DNA from: Chromera velia
Taxonomy: Eukaryota; Sar; Chromeraceae
NCBI GenBank assembly: GCA_018398765.1
Contig: JAHBMJ010000168.1
Span: 80,929-124,929 of the forward strand
Direction of reading: 5' to 3'
DNA: 44,001 nucleotides
Shown here: one piece after another, positions 31,770 to 40,424 of the stretch
Position numbering within the stretch: position 1 is the stretch's first letter
Layout of the letters: each line of letters begins with the position of its first letter
Notes under the pieces: generated by a model
Seen by the model: the letters and a program-made list of their open reading frames with translations, nothing else
Told to the model about the DNA's origin: nothing
Database searches by the model: none
Translations under genes and position numbers: made by a program

Positions 31770-31937
31770 NNNNNNNNNNNNNNNNNNNNNNNNNNNNNNN
31801 NNNNNNNNNNNNNNNNNNNNNNNNNNNNNNNNNNNNNNNNNNNNNNNNNNNNNNNNNNNNNNNNNNNNNNNNNNNNNNNNNNNNNNNNNNNNNNNNNNNN
31901 NNNNNNNNNNNNNNNNNNNNNNNNNNNNNNNNNNNNN
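31770..31937. other. Assembly gap (168 N)
   Basis: The run of Ns is flanked by a CT microsatellite on the left and by about 29 consecutive Cs on the right (31938-31966). The poly-C is probably a sequencing or assembly artefact at the gap edge. Confidence 0.98.
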
Positions 31938-32369
31938 CCCCCCCCCCCCCCCCCCCCCCCCCCCCCTACACACAGACAGACAGAGAGAGAGAGAGGCAGT
32001 AGGTCGAGGGGTGATATTCATGAAGCCGCATCGACAGGTCAAAGTATTCATATAGAAGAGGGGGCAATAATGATATCTGCGGTACAGGGACCGCCTTCTC
32101 CTGCAATCAGAAGGGAGAAGGGAAGGCATCAACAGAGAGCAAGAGACGGTAATAAATCGTAGTGAGGCCTAAAAGAAGCAGATGGACATTTGAATGGCAT
32201 CGCTGCGGCAAAGAATGATGAATTCAAGTTTGCAAGATACTGTCACTAAAAGGATGCTTCCGTTTTTTAAAGCGTCCTTCCGACCGCTAGTTCAAGCACC
32301 CGACAGTTAAAGCAGGCCGCATGAATGTTTTTTCGAGGTCTGGTCTCCTGGTTTCAGTCATCGACTGAC

Positions 32370-32621
32370 CAGAGAAGAAACTTTGATGCTCCCATCGAGA
32401 GAGCAGGAGACACACCGAAGGGCATCAGACCTGCAGGCAAGGAGAGAAGAGAGGAAGGCCAGGAAGACATACACCGCCACGAAGCACACACCGCTTTTCA
32501 GTCAAGACTGCACGTACGTCTGGCTGCTTCCTTCCCAGAGTAAATGTTTATTTTTGCAGCCGGCCGAATGATCTTTCTTTTCTTTCTTTCTTTCTGCCCT
32601 CAGCAACAAACCGATGCCTTG

Positions 32622-32657
<36 letters not shown>

Positions 32658-33089
32658 CAAACAAGGCGGACGAAAACAAAGAGAAAGAGAATCCAAGGCG
32701 GGGAAGGGTCAAAGGATAAGATCAAAGTAGGATTGCTGGACTATGAAAAGGGAAATATCCAAGTAGACGACCAAAAGAAAAAAGAAAAGAACGTACAGGT
32801 AGGGAACCAAATGCTTCCCTTCATAACAAACAAACAGGCAGATAGGCAGACAGAGAGAGAGAGAGGCCGACCTGAGGCCCGTGACGAGCTGTCTGTGTCG
32901 GTGAAGCTGTCCATACTGGACCTTCTCAAACTTTCGGGAGTCCCAAATGTGCACGGACTTGTCAGCCACTGCAAAAGTAGACAGAGGTTCAGAAACAAAA
33001 GGGGCAGGGGTGCGATGGAAAGAATTTGTTTCGCAAGATTGATTGTGTTCATGAGAGGAAGAGAAAGAGAGAAAGAGAGAGAGAGAAAA

Positions 33090-33122
<33 letters not shown>

Positions 33123-33410
33123 ACGTTATGCCTCGATGAAAGTAGGCATCTTGAAGGAGAGACGATCATCTTTCTGTCTGCGTTTAACTTGATAATCTTT
33201 CTTTTTGCACAGAAGAATCGTCTCCACCGTGTATGAACGAGAGAGAGAAAGGGGCAGGGAGAATAAGAGACTAACGCACGCACATCTGAAAAGGTGCGGG
33301 AACGAGGTGGACGACCTCCCCTCGACGGTGAGGACCCAGTCTTTGTGGGTCCCCGTCGCCGCAACGGGGGCGTCGCCAGCCCGTGTGTCGTAAAGTCGAA
33401 CGACCTTGTC
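32370..33410 (-). CDS. WD40-repeat protein, C-terminal exons (UTP15-like?)
   Basis: Three minus-strand exons are visible. The first starts at 33410 after CTGTAG and encodes DKVVRLYDTRAGDAPVAATG; its donor, near 33330, is uncertain. Exon 32968-32872 encodes ADKSVHIWDSRKFEKVQYGQ and on to RQLVTGL. Exon 32430-32370 encodes RCVSCSLDGSIKVSSL. The last two join in phase. These are typical WD40 blade endings (VRLYD, VHIWD, SLDGSIKV). The order and the 'TVTCL....SGSLDGhVKV' feel resemble UTP15, a U3 snoRNP protein of 18S rRNA processing, but other WD40 families fit too. An exon between 33330 and 32968 is probably missing from my reading, and the 3' end was not found before the gap at 31937. Intron repeats are GA-rich. 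Confidence 0.55.
33055..33121. repeat. GA/GATA microsatellite
   Basis: GAAAGAGA, GATA and GA repeats lie within an intron of the WD40 gene; similar GA runs occur at 32623-32653 and 33637-33675. Confidence 0.85.
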
Positions 33411-33643
33411 CTACAGTCAGTCAAGAGGGAGGGAGAGCGATGAATCGGCACACAATGAGTTAGTCCGAGGTTTTTGGCGTTTTCGGTCTGGTCTAGCTTT
33501 AGAAAGACTCTCGAAAGATCTCCCTATTCTGTTCGATAGGGGGAGCGTGATAAAGCAGAAGGAAATCTGTCATCATCAATCACTCTTTAATTGTTTTGTG
33601 TACAGGGACAGTGCGGACACTCTCCACATGGAGTGAGTAAACC

Positions 33644-33674
<31 letters not shown>

Positions 33675-33682
33675 GAAGGAAA

Positions 33683-33799
33683 ATGTCGTGGGATTCTTCC
33701 GCAACTGTTGAACTCATCAGGCTGAGGGAAAAACCAAGGCAGGAGGGAGACTGTTTAGTCGAACAAAAGCGATTGCTCGACATCAGATGGTATGCATAA
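33683..33799 (+). CDS. Possible small coding exon
   Basis: An ATG at 33683 opens a 38-codon frame, MSWDSSATVELIRLREKPRQ onward, rich in charged helix-forming residues, with a GTATGC donor-like site at 33790. It could be a first exon on the plus strand, but no joining exon with a matching phase was found. It could equally be chance. Confidence 0.2.
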   Translation: MSWDSSATVELIRLREKPRQEGDCLVEQKRLLDIRWYA

Positions 33800-33897
33800 T
33801 CAACAGGGTGACAGCTTTTTTATGTAAAAGACGGGCCTACAAAAGAGATCAAGATGGTTTCTTTATGCCTCTCTGCCTTGTTTGTCTGTCTCTGTTG

Positions 33898-34085
33898 ATC
33901 AGACCCCCCCACTCTGTCTGCCAAACCCCCCCACTCTGTTGATCAGACCCCCTCACTCTGTTGATCTGACCCCCCCACTCTGTCTGCCAGACCCCCCCAC
34001 TCTGTTTATCAGACCCCCCCCACTCTGTCTACCAAACTCCTCCACTCTGTCTGCCAGACCCGGCCCCCCCACTCTGTCTGTCAGC
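33898..34085. repeat. 22-24-bp minisatellite
   Basis: Eight or so units of the form CCCCCCACTCTGTCTGCCA alternate with variants containing TTGATCAG. Unit length varies by the number of Cs. Confidence 0.9.
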
Positions 34086-34378
34086 ATGTCTGCGTAGCTA
34101 TGGAGAGTGATTGCGTGTATGCAGCATTGTTTGCGTAACGTGACTGAAAGACGGCTTTGATGCTTGATAGCTAAGCTAGTAGCTTTATATATGGATGGGT
34201 ACTTGAAAAGTTTGATGATACACCGATTCACATGTCATGCATTGTGCGTATATATGTGCATGCAGGTAGACTGTTGCTTCAGAGGGCAGCTTTGCTGCAC
34301 CGTGAGGATCGAAGAGGCTTTTGTATTACACAACACGTATATGCAACATGCAGCCATGAAGGTCGGTTGTTCGTTCAA

Positions 34379-34732
34379 TCAAGGCAGGCATGCCTCCAGT
34401 TCGTCCCTCCAAAAGGCACGCAGCATGCAGAGGGCTGTTGCATACATATGCACCCGCATCTGCTTTTTGCGTACACAATTATTATTCCTCCCCTCTGAGT
34501 AGTCCGAAGCGTCATCGTCTCCACTTTCTTCCTCCTCTTCTGAGTAGTCCGAGGCGTCATCGTTGTCAACCCTGTGTACCTCAGCAGGCTGCACGGTAAA
34601 CTCAATTATCGTTAGGTTTCCGTCATCATCAATGGTGTACTCAAAAGCCATCACTTGCAAGATCAGCTGGAGGAGCTGGGGATGGGCGGTTACAAGTTCA
34701 TTATATTGGTTTTGGAGGTTTTCATCCACCAT
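34379..34732 (-). CDS. Unrecognised small acidic ORF (117 codons)
   Basis: The first 80 codons look protein-like: MVDENLQNQYNELVTAHPQL, then YTIDDDGNLTIIEFTVQPAE, then an acidic tract. DDASDYSE occurs twice around EEEESG, encoded by an imperfect DNA duplication at about 34491-34562. After that the frame is less convincing and may pass out of a coding exon. There is no recognised family. It lies between the WD40 exons and the virus-like block, on the same strand as both. Confidence 0.4.
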   Translation of the reverse strand: MVDENLQNQYNELVTAHPQLLQLILQVMAFEYTIDDDGNLTIIEFTVQPAEVHRVDNDDASDYSEEEEESGDDDASDYSEGRNNNCVRKKQMRVHMYATALCMLRAFWRDELEACLP

Positions 34733-35154
34733 GACCAGTCAAAGAGTCCTGTTGGCGGCAGCTTTCGGTTTGGGTTTGGTAACTTTGCGTGTTATGTTGT
34801 GCATGCATGCAGATACCAAACACTGAAAAGGATGACCGATAGTATATGCTTATAATCGTTTCACTTTTTTAAACACTGCGTGCTTCGTGTCGGTTTATGG
34901 TTTTTGTTCGCATTCAATTCCCCCCCTCTCCCTTTGTCTTTCAGACAATGAAAAACCAATAGCCTCGTTCTGTGTAGGAAGGTTTTATACCTACAGTTGA
35001 ACCATTGTGGACCCGCTCTCTTGGTCCTAGTACCTCTTGATCTTTCGTCCATTTCGTGCCATCTAGTGCTACTTCACCCCTACCACCCTGAAGGGCGGAG
35101 GTACCATCGTAGTCTACGGCAGACTGACGCTACTTGGACTGCTGTAGAAAGTGA

Positions 35155-35200
35155 TGGTTTTCAGAATCGAACCCACGACCTTTCGGTTGTGAGCTGATCT
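35155..35200 (-). repeat. tRNA-derived fragment (3' half), possibly a SINE head
   Basis: On the minus strand the sequence reads GCTCACAACCGAAAGGTCG and then a B-box-like GGTTCGATTCT. This matches the anticodon arm, variable loop and T arm of an initiator/elongator Met-like tRNA with anticodon CAC. The 5' half with the A box is absent and the acceptor end is not a proper stem, so it is not a working tRNA gene. Confidence 0.5.
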
Positions 35201-35881
35201 GGCATTTTTAATACAAAAGTGTTTGAACGTAACATTTTAAACATTATTAATGATTTTATATATCATATAACTTACTTACTACTTATATAGCCCCATTAGT
35301 AGAACTCGATAGTTAGTAAACAATATAGGAATAGAGTTAGGATTAATGTTTAGAAGACTTGCCTCCTGTTTCAATACTCTAACGTATGGCTTTTAAAAAA
35401 GTACTAGAACGTTTAAAACCTTCCTGACCAGCCCGTGCAGCGCGATTAGTATGTCAACTGTTACAGTTTTTCAAAAGAATATGTCGTCTTGTCTAGCGTC
35501 TTATAACAAATGCATCAAATTATGAGAATATATGTATTTAACGTTTTATAAGACACATTATATTAGAATTATGTAATTGAATTTTTGTGTAAAACACGAG
35601 ATAATTAAACTATTGTTGATTGACTGGTGCTAAACCCTAACATTGATAATAATTGTTACTTTCTTTTTATAATTTACAGGTTAATAATATTTTTTAAGTG
35701 AGTCAGCAATCAGTCATATGAGAAAGGAATGTGTGATTCATAAGGAATACAATTATGAAACTATGAGCCCGAGTCCAATATAACGTCACACCATCGTATG
35801 AATATTGAAGGCAAGTCATTAGTACACCAGCCAACGGCGCATGAGCGCGCAAATACCAGTAATTGCAGCAACGCTCTAATA

Positions 35882-36018
35882 GCCCCGGAAAGCGAAGCGT
35901 AGGGCACTCAAAAAAACACTCCGCTAGCTGATTTTGTCGGAAAGATAGGCCAGAAATACGAAATAAGGGGCATTAAAGCACTTACAAATGAAGAGAAGAA
36001 ATTAAAGCTTTCCGGGGC
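35882..36018. repeat. 12-bp perfect inverted repeat spanning 137 bp
   Basis: GCCCCGGAAAGC at 35882-35893 is the exact reverse complement of GCTTTCCGGGGC at 36007-36018. The GC-rich arms stand out in AT-rich DNA. The pair could be the ends of a very small element or the stem of a structured RNA. Confidence 0.8.
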
Positions 36019-36082
36019 GGTTTGCACGCTTGCGTACGTATGTCAAGTCGGTTCGGAGAACACTAACAATTGGGAGATTACC

Positions 36083-36205
36083 TCACATGGCAGCAGTGTA
36101 CCAGCAATTGGGGGGTTATAACTCATATGGCAGCCGTGTACCATGGTTAACTCACATGGCAGCAGTGTACTAGCAATTACGGGATTAATTCACATGGCAG
36201 CAGCG
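36083..36205. repeat. Tandem array of CACATGGCAGCAG units
   Basis: Units start at about 36083, 36123, 36152 and 36190. Each has TCAcATGGCAGCaGtGTAC, followed in most by AGCAATTrsGGG and a TTA-rich joint. Spacing is 29-40 bp. Confidence 0.8.
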
Positions 36206-36619
36206 AGCGACCGAATCAGAAGTAACTGCACGCCAGCGCGACTCCCATTATATGCAGTCAAGATGGTTATAACGAGACCTAAGTTGGCCAGACCGTATCG
36301 CAGCATGGCTCGAGACAACCAGTGACTTTGCAATGAGCGAAACGTCTCACTTTTTTTAAACCATTCCGGCCATAAAGGAATAAGTCGATTGTCATCCACC
36401 TCCGCAACACCACCATTAGTTTGCAAGGCTGCTGCCCAGCTGCTCATCATGCTCAGCGACGGTGCACAGGCCTCCATCTTCCTTTGCCTGCTGAGCGACT
36501 CTCAAGGTTCGTACCCTTAGTTGTAACACAGAAGCCGTCTTTTTGGTTCGTTCCCGTCTCCCACACCTGTTGTTCCCTCCATGATGCGCAGTGTACCTTT
36601 TTGACTTTCCCGTGTCTCC

Positions 36620-37102
36620 GTGTTCACTTTGCGGCTGCAGATTGGCATGAACACAAGCGACGAGCACACGGTTGAGTCTGTCGATCTCACCGATCTCACA
36701 TTGCGGCTGCAGATCGGCATAAATACGAGAGACGAGCACACTGTTGAGTCTGTCAATCTCACCGTGTTCACTTTATGGCTGCAGATTGGCACAAACACGA
36801 GCGACGAGTACCCGGTTGAGTCTATTGATCTCACCGCTCGCCGGCCGGCTTCTGTGACGTACACCTCGTCGTCATCGCTTGAAGCAAAGGAACGACTCGT
36901 GCTCTTTGCGTGGTTGTGGTCACTCTCCAAAGACAAAGAGAACTCCAGCAAGTCTGTCCTTTCTACAAATCTCAAGACGCTGATCGACCACAGATGGCAG
37001 ATTACAGAGGCTGCAGAAGGTCGTAGAGTCGTTCGAACACCATGTGGCGCCGGCGAAGCGTCGCGGCGCTTTCGAAGCACATGTAAAACATGGGGCCGGT
37101 GA
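36620..37102 (+). CDS. ORF with three 24-residue repeats
   Basis: A 160-codon plus-strand ORF begins with three repeats of 24 residues (72 bp): LRLQIGMNTSDEHTVESVDL, then variants with INTRDEHTVESVNL and TNTSDEYPVESIDL. DNA repeat starts are 36631, 36703 and 36775. After the repeats the protein is less distinctive. The 3' end overlaps the end of the minus-strand ORF at 37002. The repeat length is a multiple of three and substitutions are moderate, which favours coding on one of the strands, but the minus strand is also open (36517-37080). There is no known family. Confidence 0.35.
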   Translation: MFTLRLQIGMNTSDEHTVESVDLTDLTLRLQIGINTRDEHTVESVNLTVFTLWLQIGTNTSDEYPVESIDLTARRPASVTYTSSSSLEAKERLVLFAWLWSLSKDKENSSKSVLSTNLKTLIDHRWQITEAAEGRRVVRTPCGAGEASRRFRSTCKTWGR

Positions 37103-37783
37103 CGATGTTCAGGAGGTCCACGTACTCAAAGCGTAGGTCTTCGTCCACGGTAAGGTTCAGGTGGAATTCGGGGGATGCCGGTCCAGTCCGCGCGAGCCAC
37201 AGGAGCGATACGAAGGTCCCGACCCGGAGGTGCACGGGCCGGCAGAAGTAGTGGCCAAATGCGTAGGACAGCTTTCTGTGGTCGGTTTTGTCGAGGATCA
37301 CCACGGTTTTATCGAGGTCACCAAGCCCAGGAACGCGACGCACGCGTCGAGCAGCACGCGCACAATTTCCTCCTCCGCGTCCGCCTGCTGTCCGCCGCCA
37401 GCGTCGTTCGTGGCTACGTAGCACTCCGTGGCAAACTGGCAGAATGATAGGAAGCCGGCCAGTAGCAGTGGAGTCGATGGGTAACGGGGTGTCGTCGTGA
37501 GCAGGGACTCCAGTTCGGCGCGTTGCTGGTCGATGGTGGGGCGCGCGGCAACCCATTTACAGAGGGCCAGAAAAGTCGTCTCGTCGAGATGGCGCTGCAG
37601 AAGTTTGACAAGGAAGATGCCTTGCGAGTACGAAAACTCCGGCGCCAGAATATCGCACGGCTCAAAATCTTGAGCTATGGTGCTGCTCACCGGTCCGGCG
37701 GAGGCCCGTCGGCGACGGCAGAACCCGCGCACGCACAGGGTGGCCGCCGCATAGCTGCCCAGGATGGTGGAAAAGAGGATCAT
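37002..37783 (-). pseudogene. Virus-like membrane-anchored protein, frameshifted (about 260 codons in two frames)
   Basis: The first frame runs from ATG at 37783 and stays meaningful to about 37315. The second frame, open in 37556-37002, takes over there (sense restarts around LDKTVVILDKTDHRKL) and ends at a TAA at 37002. Residues 1-18 (MILFSTILGSYAAATLCV) are a hydrophobic anchor or signal, followed by RRRR. The rest is soluble-like and helical, ending in MVFERLYDLL. No family is recognised. It is intronless and the last of a row of four minus-strand ORFs; the gap to the preceding ORF holds a strong hairpin. The frame break suggests decay, or a sequence error, or a programmed shift. Confidence 0.5.
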
Positions 37784-37862
37784 CTTCTCGGCTTTTGTTT
37801 GTACTCCCGGCGTGTTGTTCGTTTTAAGTTTTTTAGTAGCACCAAATCGGCCTTGGGGTTAT

Positions 37863-37892
37863 CCCCTTAGAAAACAAAGTTTCCTAAGGGGG
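37863..37892 (-). promoter_or_regulatory. 12-of-13-bp hairpin containing the shared 14-nt motif
   Basis: CCCCTTAGAAAAC (37863-37875) and GTTTCCTAAGGGG (37879-37891) form a stem with one mismatch and a 3-base loop. The right arm is part of GTTTCCTAAGGGGG, which recurs exactly at 40340-40353. The hairpin sits between two minus-strand ORFs, 45 bases after the stop of one and 80 bases before the start of the next; it could end or process a transcript or be a promoter element. Confidence 0.6.
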
Positions 37893-37935
37893 GCTTTCTT
37901 ACGGCTTTTCTTTTGTGCGCGTGGCGCGAGGGCGG

Positions 37936-38604
37936 TTAGTTCCCTTTTTCCTCCTCCGCTGCATATGTGGCGGCCGCCGGCGGTTTCTTCTGCTCCACTT
38001 GCTGCATCAGGCTGTTGAGGACTTCTGGCCGCACGTACTTGTTCATCAGTTCCTTTCGGAACTTGCGCATATCCTGCACGCTCTCCGGCAGCGTCTGACC
38101 ATCCGGTTTGTGGACGAAAATGCGTACATACCGAAAGACGCGCTCGTAGTCCGCCTTCTCCTCAGCTGTTCCATTCAGTGCGACGCCTTCCTCAGCCAGC
38201 GCCTCGAGCATCACCAGATGCTTGAAGATGCAGTCGACGCACCGCTTCTGCCGGTTGTTTAGGTGGTCTTCGAGAAGAACGAACTGCTTGATGATCTCGT
38301 GGAGGTTGAAGCGGGTCTCCATGACCGGCAGCAGCTCCGGTGTCACAACGTTCTGCGCCGCGTCCCGGTAGTAGTCGTCGTTGGCACCACGCATGTTCGC
38401 CGGGAGGGACGGCGCCGGCAGATAGTACAGGTGGACGAGGACGCCCAGCGCAAGCAAGAGCAGAAGGGAGGGAAACGCCACGCGGCGGAGGAAAGACCAG
38501 TCGCCCGAGGGGCCCTGGCACCCACCTTCTTCAAGCGAACAGCTGTCATCGTCGGCATCTGCGCCGCACGTGTACCGTGCGGGAGAACGAACCATGAAAC
38601 TCAT
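37936..38604 (-). CDS. Virus-like single-pass membrane protein, 222 aa
   Basis: An ATG at 38604 opens an intact frame. Residues about 42-64 (FLRRVAFPSLLLLLALGVLV region) are a single transmembrane segment; the roughly 40 residues before it hold four Cys. The remaining 160 residues are soluble and helical with two more Cys (KRCVDCIF), and end in a Gln/Lys/Ala-rich tail. This type II-like layout is common in virion envelope proteins but is not diagnostic. No family is recognised. It follows the 505-codon ORF by 57 bp on the same strand. Confidence 0.6.
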   Translation of the reverse strand: MSFMVRSPARYTCGADADDDSCSLEEGGCQGPSGDWSFLRRVAFPSLLLLLALGVLVHLYYLPAPSLPANMRGANDDYYRDAAQNVVTPELLPVMETRFNLHEIIKQFVLLEDHLNNRQKRCVDCIFKHLVMLEALAEEGVALNGTAEEKADYERVFRYVRIFVHKPDGQTLPESVQDMRKFRKELMNKYVRPEVLNSLMQQVEQKKPPAAATYAAEEEKGN

Positions 38605-38661
38605 TGGTTTTTTTCTATTTTCTTACTCCTTGCTGCGGCTGCCGCCCGCTCTTTATTGTTG

Positions 38662-40179
38662 TTAGTAGAGCATGCCGTCGGGGGTCAAAACAAGCCCGAA
38701 AAAAGTCGCTAGTGCCACCATCAATAGCGTGTATACAACACTGCTAAACACCTTAACGCCCATCATCGAGGCGGTAAGTGTTACCAACGAAGCGACGATT
38801 ATCCCTACAGCAGCTCGTAGCGTAAGGTTTCCTACCATGCGCATGCTCTGCTGGACCTGTGTACAAATTAAGTGTGACTGTTGGGCCGGGAGGGGTTTCT
38901 TGACAGCCAGCGTGGCTGCCATAATACTAATCAGGGCTTGTACCAGTCTCAGGAGCAACACGTTGATGAGGTCACGAGGAGACATGCTTGAAAGCGCACC
39001 ATACAGCTCGCTGCCGTACCTGGTGACCCAACGGATGAGTTTGCTGATGAGCGTAAAGAGCTGCACAGCGGGAATCGCCAAGAACTTCAGCAGCGACAGT
39101 GTTATTCCGAAGAAGCGGAAGATGTGCACCATCCAGCGAAACGGGGTGGATGTGGTAACAACGCGGATAAACCAGTCGATGCCGAGATACTTTATGACCC
39201 GTTTATGGACGCTCGCAAGCGACTCGCTGGCAATCTCCTTCAGGTTGCTGAACAACGCCGTCATGAAGATAGCCAATCCTCCATACTTGAAAAGGAACCC
39301 CCCGATGATGGGGATCTGACCGACGGCAAACAGACTTCCTACGAGAAAAACCACGGGGAAGAGGGCCTTTAGCATAGGCGGAAAGAGGTTCAACAATCGC
39401 CGGAAGAGCGCTCCTGAGACTCCGGTGCCACTCATCAGGGACGCTAGCCGGTACATCATCACCAGCGGGTAGACCGTAACGGTGTTGCCGTATTTCCGTA
39501 TGACGATTTTTCTTTCTGCCTCGACGGCCTCGCCCATGAGCTGCCAGTAGTAGGGCGACGGTGCGTTCGCGTGGTCTTTCAAATACTGCAGCCGCACCTT
39601 CTGAAAGATCCTCTTGGCTTGCCGTTCCTCGATAAATCCCGAGAAGGACGCCGACTTACGTTCCCTGCGTTCCGCGCTCAGGTGCCCAACCTTCGGGTCG
39701 TCTGTGAATTTGGCGAAGAGGTCCGCCAGCAGCAGGCGATCCTTGGCCGGAATGGGTTCTCCCTTCGGCCGCGCACAGTCGGCGGCCTCCATGAGTTTTT
39801 GTACCAGAGCCTCCGCTTTGGCGGTCCCGCTCGATCTTGTGCTGCGGAAGGAGGCGCTGCCAGACTTGGACCACGAGGGGGCGCTGCAGAACGCATCCTC
39901 GCCTACGCTGTGGGCGCTGCGGAACGTCTTTTTAGTGGACGAAGACGATACTCTACGGGCGCACACGCCGTCCTTGCACTCATATTTTGCAGAACTTTTC
40001 CGTTTTTTTAATGACAACAAGGGGGCCTCGGCCCTTTTCTTGCTGCTTGTGGTAGGCGCCACCGTCTTCTTCCTGTTGTTACCGATGGGCGCCACTGCCG
40101 CGGCCAACCCCTGCAGTGGCTTCTTTTTGCTGTGTCGTGTGGCTTTATTCTTTGTTTGACTGCTGGTGGTCCTCCACAA
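38662..40179 (-). CDS. Virus-like multi-pass membrane protein, 505 aa
   Basis: An ATG at 40179 opens an uninterrupted frame, the longest intronless ORF of the window. Residues 1-70 are very basic (RHSKKKP, KKRAEAPLLSLKKRKSS), then Ser-rich to about 125. Residues 130-240 look soluble. From about 270 on there are five or more hydrophobic segments (ALFPVVFLVGSLFAVGQIPI, SLLKFLAIPAVQLFTLI, VLLLRLVQALISIMAA, VGIIVASLVTLTASMMGV, VVYTLLMVALATFFGLVL). It ends TPDGMLY. An AATAAA lies 12-20 bases after the stop on the minus strand. No family is recognised. It is followed at 57 bp by the 222-codon ORF. Confidence 0.6.
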   Translation of the reverse strand: MWRTTSSQTKNKATRHSKKKPLQGLAAAVAPIGNNRKKTVAPTTSSKKRAEAPLLSLKKRKSSAKYECKDGVCARRVSSSSTKKTFRSAHSVGEDAFCSAPSWSKSGSASFRSTRSSGTAKAEALVQKLMEAADCARPKGEPIPAKDRLLLADLFAKFTDDPKVGHLSAERRERKSASFSGFIEERQAKRIFQKVRLQYLKDHANAPSPYYWQLMGEAVEAERKIVIRKYGNTVTVYPLVMMYRLASLMSGTGVSGALFRRLLNLFPPMLKALFPVVFLVGSLFAVGQIPIIGGFLFKYGGLAIFMTALFSNLKEIASESLASVHKRVIKYLGIDWFIRVVTTSTPFRWMVHIFRFFGITLSLLKFLAIPAVQLFTLISKLIRWVTRYGSELYGALSSMSPRDLINVLLLRLVQALISIMAATLAVKKPLPAQQSHLICTQVQQSMRMVGNLTLRAAVGIIVASLVTLTASMMGVKVFSSVVYTLLMVALATFFGLVLTPDGMLY

Positions 40180-40237
40180 TGTTTTTCTTCTTTAGTGCCT
40201 GGCTTGCGAGTACGGTGTATAAAGTTTCTGCATAAGT

Positions 40238-40353
40238 TTTTACTATTATATACGTAGGTGTTTTTTGGTGGCAGGCAGGGGTGTGCATGCGCATTAATTT
40301 GTCAGGTCCGTAAACTACCTTAAACGAATTTATTAAGGTGTTTCCTAAGGGGG
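40238..40353 (-). promoter_or_regulatory. Candidate promoter region upstream of the 505-codon ORF
   Basis: On the minus strand a TATATAATAG box lies about 60-70 bases upstream of the ATG at 40179, and the shared motif CCCCCTTAGGAAAC lies at 40353-40340. The assignment rests only on position and on the recurrence of the motif in another intergenic gap of the same ORF row. Confidence 0.35.
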
Positions 40354-40424
40354 CTCCCCTGGCACCATCCTTAGCTGCATAACACCGCTTTTTTTTGTGC
40401 ACTGCCCAAGGAAGATTAACTCAT

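Larger units (their letters stand above)
34733..36600. other. AT-rich region with repeats flanking the virus-like block
   Basis: No gene is supportable here. 35.2-35.8 kb is strongly AT-rich. It contains a tRNA-like fragment (35155-35200), a 12-bp perfect inverted repeat (35882-35893 and 36007-36018) and a four-unit array at 36083-36205. Confidence 0.6.

Noticed and set aside
31938-31966. Run of about 29 Cs as a structural element
   Set aside because: It directly abuts an assembly gap and is most likely an artefact.
40145-40402. 85-codon minus-strand ORF upstream of the 505-codon ORF
   Set aside because: It overlaps the start of the longer ORF, covers the TATA-like and shared motifs, and has no distinctive sequence.
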